In this document: positions 52,113 to 60,929 of the stretch, one piece after another
How the letters are laid out: every line of letters begins with the position of its first letter
Numbering within the stretch: position 1 is the stretch's first letter
Assembly (NCBI GenBank): GCA_049324115.1
Contig: JBMOMN010000020.1
Span: forward strand, 248,001 to 312,000
Reading direction: 5' to 3'
DNA from: UBA5796 sp040752455
GTDB taxonomy: Bacteria > Chloroflexota > Anaerolineae > Anaerolineales > Villigracilaceae
DNA length: 64,000 nucleotides
Translations under genes and position numbers: made by a program
The notes under the pieces: generated by a model
What the model saw: the letters and a program-made list of their open reading frames with translations, nothing else
Told to the model about the DNA's origin: nothing
Database searches by the model: none

Positions 52113-54227
52113 ATGGCTTTTACCCCCAACTACCTCTCCCAGCAAGACCCCGATTGGAAGAACGTCAAACTCGGTTTCGGCGATGTGACCCTCGGCACCG
52201 ATGGCTGCGCCGTCACCGCCCTGGCCATGCTGGTCAACGGCTACGGCTATAACGAGACGCCCAAGACCCTCAACCAGAAGCTCAAGGATTTGGGATCGGG
52301 CAACGGCTTCATCGGCCCGCTGGTGGTCTGGGGAGCGCTGCCGCTGGCCTTCCCGCGCCTGACCTACAGGAACCTGATCCTGTCCCGCGACCACGACGCG
52401 CCCACCGCCGAGATTGACGCCGCCATCGCCCGCGGCCAGCCGGTGGTGGTCGAGACCGACCGTTCGCTCGCCAAAGGCTTGCAAAACCACTGGGTGGTGC
52501 TCTACGCCAAACAGGGCGACGATTACCTGATGCTCGACCCCTGGCCCTACCCGCCCGACAACAAGGACACCCTGCTCACCGTCCGTTACGGGTTCGGGCG
52601 CCCGGCGAGGAAGGTCATCACCGCGCTTGTTTTCTACGACGGACAGGCCGCCTCGCCGCCGGTCCCGCAGCCGCCCCCGGTCGAAACGGACCTGTTCGTG
52701 CGGGTCTTCAGCGACCTGGACTCGGGCCTGCGTCTCCGATCCCAGCCGTCCACCGCGTCTGACACGCTCGCCATCGAACCCGCCGGGACGGTGCTGCGCG
52801 TCATCGAGGCCGAAGGCCCGGCCAGGGCCAAGATCGGCGTGGTGAACCAGTGGCTGCGGGTGCGCGACCCGAAGGGAGTCGAGGGGTACGTGGCGGCCTG
52901 GTACGTGGAATCCGCCCAACCCGTCCCGCCCGCACCGGAGCCGGAACCCGAACCGGAGCCTGGACCGCCCCCGGTCCCCGCGCCCGATCCGCAGGCGCTG
53001 ATCGAAGCCGTCAACTCCCTGCGCGTCTCGAAGGGACTGCCGCCCTATAAATCCAGCGACATCCTGAACGGGATCGCCACCCGGCACGCGGCTTACATGG
53101 CCTCCAGCGGGCAGATCAGCCACCTCGACGCGGCCGGCAAGCGTCCCTTCCAGCGCGCCCTCGACGCCGGGTACGCCCTGGCAGGGGACTTGAGCCGGGG
53201 CGGGTTCATGTCCGAAAATATCGTGGCGGGCGTGGATCTGTCCCCGCAGGAGGCCGTATCGCAATGGCTGGCGGACGACCCGCATACCAACACCATGCTT
53301 TCGGACAGGTACACCGAGGCCGGGGCGGGGATTGCCGTGGCCGGGAATTTGACTTACTACTGCCTCGACGCGGCCCTGCCCAAGACGACCGTCCCCACGC
53401 CCGAACCTGAACCTGAACCCGAACCGGAGCCTGAGCCGGAACCTGCGCCGGGCAGGCCGAAAGTGTACGTTTCGCCTTCGGTGGGCAGCGGCGGCCTGGC
53501 TTTGCGCAAGGAGGCCTCCGAAACGGCCAGGGAGATCGCCCGCCTGAGCGCCAGGGCCGAACTGACCAGCCTGGAGGGGGCCGACTCGGTCCAGAAGAAG
53601 GTGGGGGTCAACGGCAAGTGGCTGATGGTGAAAGACGCCCGCGGCAATTCCGGTTACGCGGCCGCCTGGATGCTGGTCCTGTCGCTGGACGGGATCCCGG
53701 AACCGCAGCCTGAACCCTCGCAGATGACCGTGATCGTCTTCCCCTCGCTGGGCAGCGGCGGCCTGCGGATGCGGGCGCAGCCTTCGCTGGGCGGCTCGCT
53801 GGTGACGATCCTGCCGGGCGGGAGCGAACTGGCCGTGCTCGAAGACCCGTCCACAGCGAGGCCCAAGATCGGCGTGACCAACCAGTGGCTGAACGCGCGC
53901 GACAGGCAGGGTCACGTGGGCTACGTGGCCGCCTGGTTCGTGAGCGAAGCGCCGTCGGGCGGAGGGACGCCCACCCCGCCGCCCCAGCCCGGCCCGTCGG
54001 GGCTGACCGTTTACGTCTCGCCGCTGGCCGGGAACGGCCTGCGCCTGCGCAGCGGGCCGTCCACGAGTTCGTCCACCGTCAAAACCTTGCCCGCCAGCGC
54101 CCCGTTGTCCGTGCTGGAACCGGCCGCCCAGTCCGAGGCCAAGATCGGCGCGTTCGGCCAGTGGCTCAACGTCAAAGACGCCGCCGGGGCGGTGGGCTAC
54201 GTGGCGGCTTGGTACGTGAACAAGTAG
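52113..54227 (+). CDS. C39-like peptidase with SH3 repeats and CAP domain
   Basis: A protein of 704 residues. Residues of about 1-175 form a papain-like C39_2 domain with the Cys in GTDGCAVTALAMLV, the His in NHWVVLYAK and the Asp in LDPWPY. SH3b repeats follow (FSDLDSGLRLRSQPS; later VGSGGLALRKEAS, GSGGLRMRAQPS and AGNGLRLRSGPS). A CAP/SCP domain lies near 285-425 (VNSLRVSKGLPPYKSSDIL), flanked by Pro-Glu repeats. These modules normally work outside the cell, but no signal peptide is visible and no upstream start extends the frame. Confidence 0.88.
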   Translation: MAFTPNYLSQQDPDWKNVKLGFGDVTLGTDGCAVTALAMLVNGYGYNETPKTLNQKLKDLGSGNGFIGPLVVWGALPLAFPRLTYRNLILSRDHDAPTAEIDAAIARGQPVVVETDRSLAKGLQNHWVVLYAKQGDDYLMLDPWPYPPDNKDTLLTVRYGFGRPARKVITALVFYDGQAASPPVPQPPPVETDLFVRVFSDLDSGLRLRSQPSTASDTLAIEPAGTVLRVIEAEGPARAKIGVVNQWLRVRDPKGVEGYVAAWYVESAQPVPPAPEPEPEPEPGPPPVPAPDPQALIEAVNSLRVSKGLPPYKSSDILNGIATRHAAYMASSGQISHLDAAGKRPFQRALDAGYALAGDLSRGGFMSENIVAGVDLSPQEAVSQWLADDPHTNTMLSDRYTEAGAGIAVAGNLTYYCLDAALPKTTVPTPEPEPEPEPEPEPEPAPGRPKVYVSPSVGSGGLALRKEASETAREIARLSARAELTSLEGADSVQKKVGVNGKWLMVKDARGNSGYAAAWMLVLSLDGIPEPQPEPSQMTVIVFPSLGSGGLRMRAQPSLGGSLVTILPGGSELAVLEDPSTARPKIGVTNQWLNARDRQGHVGYVAAWFVSEAPSGGGTPTPPPQPGPSGLTVYVSPLAGNGLRLRSGPSTSSSTVKTLPASAPLSVLEPAAQSEAKIGAFGQWLNVKDAAGAVGYVAAWYVNK

Positions 54228-54328
54228 GTCACGTTTGAAACGTGACCAGATTTCCATGATGGATAGCCTGGTAACGTTTCAGCCGTGACCAGGCCGTTTC
54301 TCACAGTCACGCTCGAAGCGTGACCTAC
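54224..54328. repeat. REP-like element with GTAGGTCACG ends
   Basis: GTAGGTCACG (54224-54233) and CGTGACCTAC (54319-54328) are perfect inverted ends of a 105-bp element with inner hairpins (GGTCACGTTT/AAACGTGACC). The stop codon of the preceding gene lies inside it. Confidence 0.75.
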
Positions 54329-54338
54329 AAGAGGTTTT

Positions 54339-55520
54339 ATGACCAGCACCACCCTACAACACCTCGAACACTTATCCGTCAAGATCGGGCCGCGCGGCTC
54401 GACCACGCCCCAGGAACGCCAGGCGCACGAATACGCCCACGCCTGGTTCGAGACCCTCGGCCTGGAGACCCACTGGGAACCGTTCACCTCCCCGACTTCC
54501 GGCTGGCGCCCGTTCGTGTTGGCCTCCCTGGGCGGATTGTTTGCCCTGCTGGAGGTGCTGTTCAGGAGCCGGGCCATTGCCCTGGCTGCCGGGCTGTTCA
54601 TGCTGGTCATCACCGTTTCGGTTTTACTGGAACTGCACTTCAAGCCCAACCCGTTGAGGCTCTTCCTGCCCACAGGACCGAGTCAGAACGTGTGGGCGCG
54701 CCTCCCGGCCAAAAAGACGCCCAAACGCCGGGTCGTGATCGCCGGTCACATAGACACGCAGCGCACGCCCTGGGCCTTCACCTCGCCGCAACGCCTGGCC
54801 TTCTTCCAGAACGTCAGCACCGTGGGCGTGGTCGCTTTTGCGGCCTCGGCCCTTTTCTATATCTTGATGGCTTTCTTCGATTTCGGGGCTTTCCGCTGGC
54901 TGGCGCTGGTCTTTGCCCCGATCTTCCTGCTCGTTTTATTCGTCACCGCCCAGCCCGAGCGGACGCCGTTCACCCACGGCGCGAACGACAACGCCAGCGG
55001 CGCGTCGGTGGTGATGAGCCTGGCCGGGCAGCTGGCCGAAAGCCCGCTGGAGAACGTCGAGGTCTGGGCGCTGGCCGACGGCTGCGAGGAGGTCGGCGGG
55101 TTCGGCGTTCAGGCGTTCATCCGAAAATACCGCGAAGAACTCAAGACGATGAGCGTGATCAACCTGGACAACCTCGCCGGGAAGGGGGCGGGCATCTGCT
55201 ACGTCAGCCGGGAGGGGATGCTGCTGCCGCTCAAGGCTTCGCCGGAGCTGCTCTCGATTGCGAATGAAATCGCAGAGGAATTTACCGCCGAACGAGCCGA
55301 CCTGAAGGTCTATGCCCGCGAGTTCACCACCCTGCACACCGACGGCTCGGTCTTCATGCTGAGCGACATCCCGACCATTTCATTCCTCGGCCTGACCCCC
55401 GAAGGCGCGCTCCCCGACTGGCACCAGGCGAGCGACACCTTCGACCGGGTGGACCCGAAAGCGGTCGAGGCGGTGGAGACGTTCGTACTGGGAATGTTGA
55501 GAAGGATGGACAGGTCTTAA
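54339..55520 (+). CDS. M28 family metallopeptidase with membrane segments
   Basis: A protein of 393 residues. The zinc-binding order is complete: VVIAGHIDTQRT, HGANDNASGASV, ADGCEEVGGFG, HTDGS and WHQASDTFDRV. Two pairs of hydrophobic helices (about 58-97 and 150-195) are inserted before and within the peptidase domain, so it is membrane-bound. It is an aminopeptidase or carboxypeptidase in relatives. The C-terminus reads MLRRMDRS; an 18-bp copy of this end lies 1 kb downstream, beyond the VapBC module. Confidence 0.93.
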   Translation: MTSTTLQHLEHLSVKIGPRGSTTPQERQAHEYAHAWFETLGLETHWEPFTSPTSGWRPFVLASLGGLFALLEVLFRSRAIALAAGLFMLVITVSVLLELHFKPNPLRLFLPTGPSQNVWARLPAKKTPKRRVVIAGHIDTQRTPWAFTSPQRLAFFQNVSTVGVVAFAASALFYILMAFFDFGAFRWLALVFAPIFLLVLFVTAQPERTPFTHGANDNASGASVVMSLAGQLAESPLENVEVWALADGCEEVGGFGVQAFIRKYREELKTMSVINLDNLAGKGAGICYVSREGMLLPLKASPELLSIANEIAEEFTAERADLKVYAREFTTLHTDGSVFMLSDIPTISFLGLTPEGALPDWHQASDTFDRVDPKAVEAVETFVLGMLRRMDRS

Positions 55521-55523
55521 ACA

Positions 55524-55556
55524 AAAGCCCCGCTCTTTCGAATGGAGCGGGGCTTT
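55524..55556. terminator. Bidirectional terminator
   Basis: AAAGCCCCGCTC (55524-55535) pairs with GAGCGGGGCTTT (55545-55556), T-runs on both strands. It serves the convergent M28 and PIN genes. Confidence 0.92.
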
Positions 55557-55561
55557 ATTGT

Positions 55562-55999
55562 TCAATACAGGCCTTCCGGCCAAATCTTTAGACCGGCTTT
55601 CTGGCCCGCCAGCCAGAGTTCTCGATCATAAGTTGCCAGCGTCACCTGCATATCCAGAGTCCCCTGCCAGACGACCGCCGAAGCAAGGTGGACCGCGTCG
55701 TAACCGCGCAATCCATGCTCCCAGGCCAGACGGGAAGCGGTTTCGACTAAAGAGGGCGTGACGAGCAGGCGGGTAAACGAAGGCCAGTGGCCGAGAAAAT
55801 CCTGCCAGGCAGTCCGGGCCGCATCCTGCTCCACCCATCCCTGGCGGATCGCTTTCGAGAGTGTGGACGCCATCTCCGTGTTCGCCAGAATGACCGAGCC
55901 GACGGTATTGGCATTGTCTATCAGGGCAATTACATCATCTGTGCCAGATTCGCACACATACCTTTTGACCAGCGCACTGGTATCCGCATAGACTATCAT
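55562..55999 (-). CDS. VapC-like PIN domain RNase
   Basis: A protein of 145 residues. The opening IVYADTSALVKRYVCESGTDDV and the acidic residues in NTEMAS, LRGYDAVHLASA and TYDREL match the VapC pattern. It probably cleaves RNA. The upstream antitoxin gene overlaps it by 4 bases. It is encoded in the 1-kb segment bounded by 18-bp direct repeats. Confidence 0.92.
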   Translation of the reverse strand: MIVYADTSALVKRYVCESGTDDVIALIDNANTVGSVILANTEMASTLSKAIRQGWVEQDAARTAWQDFLGHWPSFTRLLVTPSLVETASRLAWEHGLRGYDAVHLASAVVWQGTLDMQVTLATYDRELWLAGQKAGLKIWPEGLY

Positions 56000-56271
56000 T
56001 CCCGCCCCTCAATCACAAGGTCTGAAAGTTGGCGCGTACCTCGATTGATAGCCTTGGGCTGATATGGCTCTGGTTTCTTTCCGTTCCATTCGATCAGGCC
56101 TGCCTGGATCATACCTTGCAAGCGTTCATCAACCGATGGCCTGACCGGAACAATTTGACCAATAGTTTTACCTCGTTCGGTTACAACAATTGTTTGTCCA
56201 GCCTTGACATGCCGCATATACTCGCTGAGTTTGTTTTTCAATTCTCGCGTACCTACCCGGATTTCAGACAT
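55996..56271 (-). CDS. Phd/YefM-like antitoxin
   Basis: A protein of 91 residues. The N-terminal MSEIRVGTRELKNKLSEYMRHVKAGQTIVVTERGKTIGQIVPV is the Phd/YefM DNA-binding fold, and the C-terminal tail neutralises the toxin. It overlaps the PIN gene by 4 bases. An inverted repeat at 56282-56315 upstream is the likely operator. Confidence 0.92.
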   Translation of the reverse strand: MSEIRVGTRELKNKLSEYMRHVKAGQTIVVTERGKTIGQIVPVRPSVDERLQGMIQAGLIEWNGKKPEPYQPKAINRGTRQLSDLVIEGRE

Positions 56272-56281
56272 AACAGGCTCC

Positions 56282-56315
56282 TTTGTGGCTACATAATAAC
56301 CTGCGCAGCCACAAA
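56282..56315 (-). promoter_or_regulatory. Operator/promoter of the VapBC-like module
   Basis: TTTGTGGCT (56282-56290) and AGCCACAAA (56307-56315) form a perfect 9-bp inverted repeat. On the minus strand the 16-base spacer holds a TATTAT box, so antitoxin binding would block the promoter. Confidence 0.7.
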
Positions 56316-56369
56316 AAGCAAGGTTACATCACTGCTGTTTCGTACCGTCCCGGTAACTATTTAGCCATT

Positions 56370-56648
56370 TCTGGTGAGCGGGGCTGAAGCCGCCTGCTCA
56401 GTGCATGGAAGCCCTTCGGGCTGGCATCCTGAGTCGGTTTTAACCGACTTTCATGTACTGAGGCAGGGCTTCAGTCCGCCGAATCAAGGTGCAAAACAAC
56501 AAGCCTGAATAGTTACCCGTCCCGAAGGAAATGTTGAGAAGGATGGATCGCGGCTGACGGAGTGCGTCGCACCTTTCTAAACGAGGTCCTTCAACCGAAG
56601 GCTGCCCCCGTTTAACGGATTTTCCCTGAGGGGCAGGTGCGACGCACC
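56370..56648. repeat. Palindromic repeats in the 56272-56649 gap
   Basis: No gene is seen here. Two repeat blocks are present: GCGGGGCTGAAGCCGCC with GTCGGTTTTAACCGAC, and a pair of perfect 13-bp inverted ends GTGCGTCGCACCT (56562-56574) and AGGTGCGACGCAC (56635-56647). At 56530-56547 AATGTTGAGAAGGATGGA repeats the end of the M28 gene. Confidence 0.7.
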
Positions 56649-56649
56649 C

Positions 56650-57759
56650 TCACGTGAGTTGATTCAAAACCCCCACGAACACTTCCGTCATTTTTTCGAT
56701 ATTGATCTCGTTGGCTACGATGCTGTAGGAGGCCGCGCCCATGATCCGCAGCCGGTTCAGGTCGGAGAGGGCCAGGCGCAGGGTCTCGACCAGCATGTCC
56801 ACGTTGTCGGGCGGGACCTGCCAGCCGTTCTGCGGGCGGACGAGGTCGTCCTGGGTCCCGTCCCCTTTGGCGACGATGACCGGCAACCCGTGGGCCATCG
56901 CCTCCTGGACGGCCAATCCCCCCGTGCCGGGCAGGACGAAAAGGTCTGCCATCTCGAAAAACGGGCGGACCTCCAGCCCGTGCCTTTCGCCGAGGAAGCT
57001 CGCATCCGGGTAGATGCGGGCCGCCAGGGTGCGCAACGCGTCCAGTTCGGGGCCGTCGCCGACGATCAGCAGGCGCGGCTTGAGGTCTTCGCGCAGCGAG
57101 GCGCAGGCGCGCAGCAGGTGGTCCACCCGCTTGCGGGCCTGCAGCCGCCCGACGAAGAGCACCACCGGCTGGGTCCGCACACCCAGCGGACGGGAGGGCG
57201 GCGAGAGCGTGGGACGGGCGGTGGCCGCGTTGGGGGCCACGAAGATCCTGTCTGCCGGGTAGCCGAGGGCGGCGTACTCGTCGGCGCCGCGGCGGCTGTA
57301 GGCGATCAGGGCGTCGAAGCGGCTCAGGAACTGTCTCCGGCGCATTTGACGGAACCCGGCCCCGGGTCCCGCGAGAGGCGGGGCGCCCAGCCCCCAGCCT
57401 ACGACGGGCCGGTCCCGGCGGCGCATCCAGTTGACCGCCGGCGGAGTCGAAAGGTAGCGCGGGTTCGCTTCCACCACCAGGGCGTCGGGGTCCCAATCCC
57501 GCAGCCAGTCCATCAGTCCGTTTTGCCAGCAGACGAAATTGGGATATTTGCCCAGGTGGACGTTTTCCGCCGGGACGAAATGGGCGGTTTGCAGCCGGTT
57601 GGTGACGGTGATGGATTCGACCGGGTGCGGCGGCCCGGCGAAAACGCTCAGCCCGCCGTCGCAGGAGGCGGCCAGGGCGTTGAAGAACGGAGCGCGGTAA
57701 ACCGGCAGGACGCGCTGCTGGAGGGCCAGTTTGCCGGGGAAGCATTTGTCGTTATTCAC
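56650..57759 (-). CDS. Glycosyltransferase family 4 protein
   Basis: A GT-B enzyme of about 369 residues. The N-terminal QQRVLPVYRAPFFNAL segment and the C-terminal donor-binding EMADLFVLPGTGGLAVQEAMAHGLPVIV, with VLFVGRLQARKRVDHLLRA, are typical of GT4. The sugar is unknown. The start is uncertain: a GTG at 57759 or, in frame, a GTG at 57807; neither has a good ribosome site, and the shorter form agrees with family starts. It overlaps the upstream membrane protein gene. Confidence 0.87.
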   Translation of the reverse strand: MNNDKCFPGKLALQQRVLPVYRAPFFNALAASCDGGLSVFAGPPHPVESITVTNRLQTAHFVPAENVHLGKYPNFVCWQNGLMDWLRDWDPDALVVEANPRYLSTPPAVNWMRRRDRPVVGWGLGAPPLAGPGAGFRQMRRRQFLSRFDALIAYSRRGADEYAALGYPADRIFVAPNAATARPTLSPPSRPLGVRTQPVVLFVGRLQARKRVDHLLRACASLREDLKPRLLIVGDGPELDALRTLAARIYPDASFLGERHGLEVRPFFEMADLFVLPGTGGLAVQEAMAHGLPVIVAKGDGTQDDLVRPQNGWQVPPDNVDMLVETLRLALSDLNRLRIMGAASYSIVANEINIEKMTEVFVGVLNQLT

Positions 57760-59197
57760 AAGGAGTATTCTCGTATTTGCGGGCGTAGATTTCGGCGTGC
57801 GGATCACCGTAAACCCGGCACCAGTCCGCCGAAACGGACAGGGCGGCGATCAGGGCGGGCTGTTTGACGGGCGAGAGCATCAGCAGGTTTATATCATATT
57901 TGTCGAGCAGCGAAGGCCAGGAGGGGGCGGCCTCGGCGAGGGCGAGGTACTCGTCGAACTGTTCGGGCGGGTAGGCCACCTGGAAGCGGGTGTCTATCCA
58001 GACCGGGCGGGAGGGCAGGGCGAAGATCAGGTAGCTCGAAAAGGCGATGTCGCTCCAGAGCTGGCCGGGGAGGTCGTCGTGGCCGGACAGCCATTCGACG
58101 GCCTCGACCGGGGTGTTGTCGGCGTAAGGCGGGGGAGCCTCCGGCCACCACAAGTCGCGCAGGCCGGGCAGGGCGACCAGCGGCAGCAGGACGAAGATCA
58201 CGGCCAGCAAGGTGTTCATGGCCGGCAGGTCGCCCCGGCGGGGACGGTCGAGCCAGCGCAGGGACCGTTCAGCGAGTAGGTAAGCCGTCAGGGCGGTGAG
58301 AATGAACAGGAACCAGATCACGTAGCGCATCCCGGTCAGGGCCAGCCAGCCAAATCCAATGAACCAGACCCAGGCCAGCGGGGTCAGGCGGCGGGTCGAG
58401 AGGGCGGCGATCATGGGGAAAATCAGCAGCCAGAAGAAGAAAATCCCCATCTGCCAATTGTCGTTGACCGGCGGCCCCCATTCCACGCTCAGGTTCCGGC
58501 TGCCGGGGGCGAGGAACGTGCCGGCGACCGAGGTCCATAAATCCGGGCCGTTCGGGTTGAGCAGGGTGACCAGCAGCGACGCCCCGAAGACGAGCGCAAA
58601 CTGCTTGCGGTCCCCCTTGCCGAAGGCCAGCGCCGCGCCGGTCAGGGCGAAAAAGAGCGGAAAGGAGCCGTGCAGGTTGGCCCACAACCAGGCAATGAAA
58701 ACCAGCCACCAGGGATTGGACCGCGTCCCCTGCTCGCGCCGCCAGAGCAGCCACAGGGTCCAGGCGAAGAGCGGGTAGGCCAGGAGTTGCGGGCGGTGCG
58801 ACCAGTTGTTGCTCCCGGCCAGGGCGGCGATCAAAATCAGCAGCGAGGCCGCCTTCGGGCCGGTTCCCGTTTCGCGGATCAGTTTCAAGAGCAGGCCGTA
58901 GGTGAGCGCCAGCGCCAGGCCGCGCAGCAGGAACGTCAGCGGCAGGCCGCCCGCATCATAAACCAGCCAGAGCAGGGCCGACGCCAGCCAGGATTGGTAG
59001 ACGATCGGCTGTCCGAATTGGGTGTAGCTGTAGGTCTCGGTGACCGGGACGGATTTTTGGGCGAGGATGTCCTGCCCCAGACGCACGTACCACCAGTAAT
59101 CGTTGGGCACCAGCGGCAGCAGGAAGGCCAGCAGCAGGATGACCATCAGGGCCAGCGCCAGCCACATCCAGCCGTAAGTGCGGGAATCATCCGGCAT
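57752..59197 (-). CDS. Multi-pass membrane protein, GT-C-like
   Basis: A protein of 481 residues with about ten hydrophobic segments and a soluble C-terminal part. The first outer loop has PNDYWWYVRLGQDIL and SYTQFGQPIVYQSWLASALLWL, which resemble the acidic-tryptophan motif of GT-C-like proteins. The C-terminal domain holds WSDIAFSSYLIFALPSRPVWIDTRFQ. The start is taken as the ATG at 59197 (a TTG lies 3 codons upstream). It overlaps the NTF2-like gene by 11 bases and the glycosyltransferase gene by a few, so the three are coupled. The substrate is unknown. Confidence 0.82.
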   Translation of the reverse strand: MPDDSRTYGWMWLALALMVILLLAFLLPLVPNDYWWYVRLGQDILAQKSVPVTETYSYTQFGQPIVYQSWLASALLWLVYDAGGLPLTFLLRGLALALTYGLLLKLIRETGTGPKAASLLILIAALAGSNNWSHRPQLLAYPLFAWTLWLLWRREQGTRSNPWWLVFIAWLWANLHGSFPLFFALTGAALAFGKGDRKQFALVFGASLLVTLLNPNGPDLWTSVAGTFLAPGSRNLSVEWGPPVNDNWQMGIFFFWLLIFPMIAALSTRRLTPLAWVWFIGFGWLALTGMRYVIWFLFILTALTAYLLAERSLRWLDRPRRGDLPAMNTLLAVIFVLLPLVALPGLRDLWWPEAPPPYADNTPVEAVEWLSGHDDLPGQLWSDIAFSSYLIFALPSRPVWIDTRFQVAYPPEQFDEYLALAEAAPSWPSLLDKYDINLLMLSPVKQPALIAALSVSADWCRVYGDPHAEIYARKYENTPCE

Positions 59198-59621
59198 GGG
59201 GATCAACGTGCGGGGCCTGGTAGGCCGGGGATTTGTGGACGTGGACCACCTTCCAGCCCGATTCGAAGCGGACCATGACCCGGCTCTCGTTATGGGCGGC
59301 GACGGCTACGCCCGAGGCCCCCGCCGTGCTGATCAACAGGGTGTAGCTGGCGATGGCGCAATCCCCGTAACGCTGGAGGCGCAGGTTCGACAGGTCGAAG
59401 CGGACCCTGGCCGGTTCCCCTCCCTCAGCCCCGAAGACCGTGCCGCGTTTGGCGTTGGCCTCCATCATAAAATCGTGGAAGGGCAGCCCGTCCAGGCGGT
59501 GCGGCGTGACCCACCACTCGTAGAGGGTCAGGTCTTCGGCGGTGGTGGCGTGATAGGCTTGCAGGTCGTTTTCCATGATGCCCTGCAAATGGCGGCGCAA
59601 AAAGGTTTCGATTTCGTCCAT
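59187..59621 (-). CDS. NTF2/SnoaL-like protein (CaMKII association-domain type)
   Basis: A protein of 144 residues. EIETFLRRHLQGIMENDLQAYHATTAEDLTLYEWWV and ESRVMVRFESGWKVVHVHKSP follow the NTF2-like alpha/beta cone fold of DUF4440 and CaMKII association-domain proteins, which often oligomerise. The start chosen is the ATG at 59621 with GGAAGGAAT upstream. It is co-directional with the membrane protein and a glycosyltransferase. The ligand is unknown. Confidence 0.85.
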   Translation of the reverse strand: MDEIETFLRRHLQGIMENDLQAYHATTAEDLTLYEWWVTPHRLDGLPFHDFMMEANAKRGTVFGAEGGEPARVRFDLSNLRLQRYGDCAIASYTLLISTAGASGVAVAAHNESRVMVRFESGWKVVHVHKSPAYQAPHVDPHAG

Positions 59622-59649
59622 GTTTATTCCTTCCTTTACCACAATCTTA

Positions 59650-59868
59650 TCCACCAATTTTCGCTAATCTTGTGCTGGTCAGGCGCATGATAGACAAGAT
59701 CCTTAACCATTGAGGCACGGAGTCACGGAGTTTTCCCTTTGTTTTCTCAGTGTCTCGGTGTCTCCGTGGTTCAAAGGTTGTCCAACGTGCTTTTGACGAA
59801 CACATAATCTACGCCAATCTTCGCTAATTTTATAAGACCAGAGGTTTTGATTGGCGAAAATTCGCGCA
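59650..59868. repeat. Repeats between the NTF2-like and glycosyltransferase genes
   Basis: The gap contains CACGGAGTCACGGAG with CTCGGTGTCTCCGTGG, and CGCCAATCTTCGCTAATTTT with ATTGGCGAAAATTCGCGCAG, both imperfect inverted pairs of common intergenic repeat types. No gene is seen. Confidence 0.65.
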
Positions 59869-59870
59869 GA

Positions 59871-60893
59871 TTAGCGGATGACATTTCCCGATAAAACTTG
59901 CAAATACGCATCTACCATCTTCTCCAACCCAAGCGACGATTCGGCGTGGGCGCGCGCCCCGGCCCGATAACGCGGCAGGTCGGCCAGGATGCGGGCCGCA
60001 CCCTCGGCCAATCCCGAAATATCCGGCGGATCCAGCTTCCACGGGTCGCCGCCGTAGGGTGCGACGAAACCCGCCTCCGCCGGGACCAGTTCAGCCAGCG
60101 AACCGGTATCGAAGGCTGCCACCGGCAGTCCGCAGGCCAGGGCCTCGACCACCGCGTTCGGGCAGGCAGGATGGATATCCGCCGAAAAGAACAGGTCGGC
60201 CGACCGGTCAATCTCCGGGATGCGCTCCCGCTCCACCGTCCCCAGCCACTCGATCGGGACCCGGCTGCGGGCCTCCCATTCCCGCCGCCGCGGCTCCGAG
60301 ATCAGCCCGACGACCGTCAACCGCATCGGGAGGCCGTGCGTCCCGGCCAGGGTCCCGGCCAGATTGACCGCGTTCAACAGCCCAATGTCATACCCGCCCT
60401 CCATCTCACCTTCGACGACCAGTAACTTGTAGGGCGGGTCGGGCGGAGTGGCAATTTGTCCTGCAGAATACACCTCCAAATCCACCCCGTTGTGGATGAC
60501 GCTGGCCGCAGCCGGGACTTTGCCGTACCAGTCCTCCCACCAGCAGCGGGAAAATTCGCTCTGGTAGACGATCCGGTCGGCCAGGTAGCGGCGGATGTAC
60601 GAAAGCACGAAATTCCCGTACTCGGCCCTGAGCGTGTGCCGCCACGAGACCCGGCGGCGGCGGTGGATCCAGTTGATCCCGTCCAGGCGCTGGACGATGG
60701 GGATGCCGCGCCGTTTGACGCCCCACAGCCCCGGCAGGTTGCGCGTCCCAGCCAGCACCAGCACCGCCTCGCCGGGATGCCTGAGGTCGTAACCGACTTC
60801 GATGCCCCGTTTTTCCAACCCGGCCGCAAACTTGAGCCGGAACGACCCGACTCCCCCGCCGGTGGCTTTGGGATAGATGCAGATGCGTCGCAT
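59871..60893 (-). CDS. Glycosyltransferase, GT4 family
   Basis: A protein of 340 residues. The start at 60893 (MRRICIYPKATGGGVGSFRLKFA) has the N-terminal GGVGSF loop of GT-B enzymes, followed by VIHNGVDLEVYSAGQ and the donor motif DLFFSADIHPACPNAVVEALACGLPVAAF (ExxxxGxP). The ATG follows a TATAAT box on the minus strand after 6 bases. Acceptor and sugar are unknown. It may act with the second glycosyltransferase and the membrane protein to its left. Confidence 0.9.
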   Translation of the reverse strand: MRRICIYPKATGGGVGSFRLKFAAGLEKRGIEVGYDLRHPGEAVLVLAGTRNLPGLWGVKRRGIPIVQRLDGINWIHRRRRVSWRHTLRAEYGNFVLSYIRRYLADRIVYQSEFSRCWWEDWYGKVPAAASVIHNGVDLEVYSAGQIATPPDPPYKLLVVEGEMEGGYDIGLLNAVNLAGTLAGTHGLPMRLTVVGLISEPRRREWEARSRVPIEWLGTVERERIPEIDRSADLFFSADIHPACPNAVVEALACGLPVAAFDTGSLAELVPAEAGFVAPYGGDPWKLDPPDISGLAEGAARILADLPRYRAGARAHAESSLGLEKMVDAYLQVLSGNVIR

Positions 60894-60899
60894 GGAATC

Positions 60900-60905
60900 A
60901 TTATA
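60900..60905 (-). promoter_or_regulatory. -10 box of the GT4 gene, leaderless configuration
   Basis: TATAAT on the minus strand ends 6 bases before the ATG at 60893. Confidence 0.6.
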
Positions 60906-60929
60906 CCGCCGAGCACCCGACCGCCAAAG

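Noticed and set aside
52095..54257. Long open frame on the minus strand opposite the C39/SH3/CAP gene
   Set aside because: Its translation is rich in Gly, Arg and His with no recognisable domain, as expected opposite a GC-rich gene with strong third-position bias.
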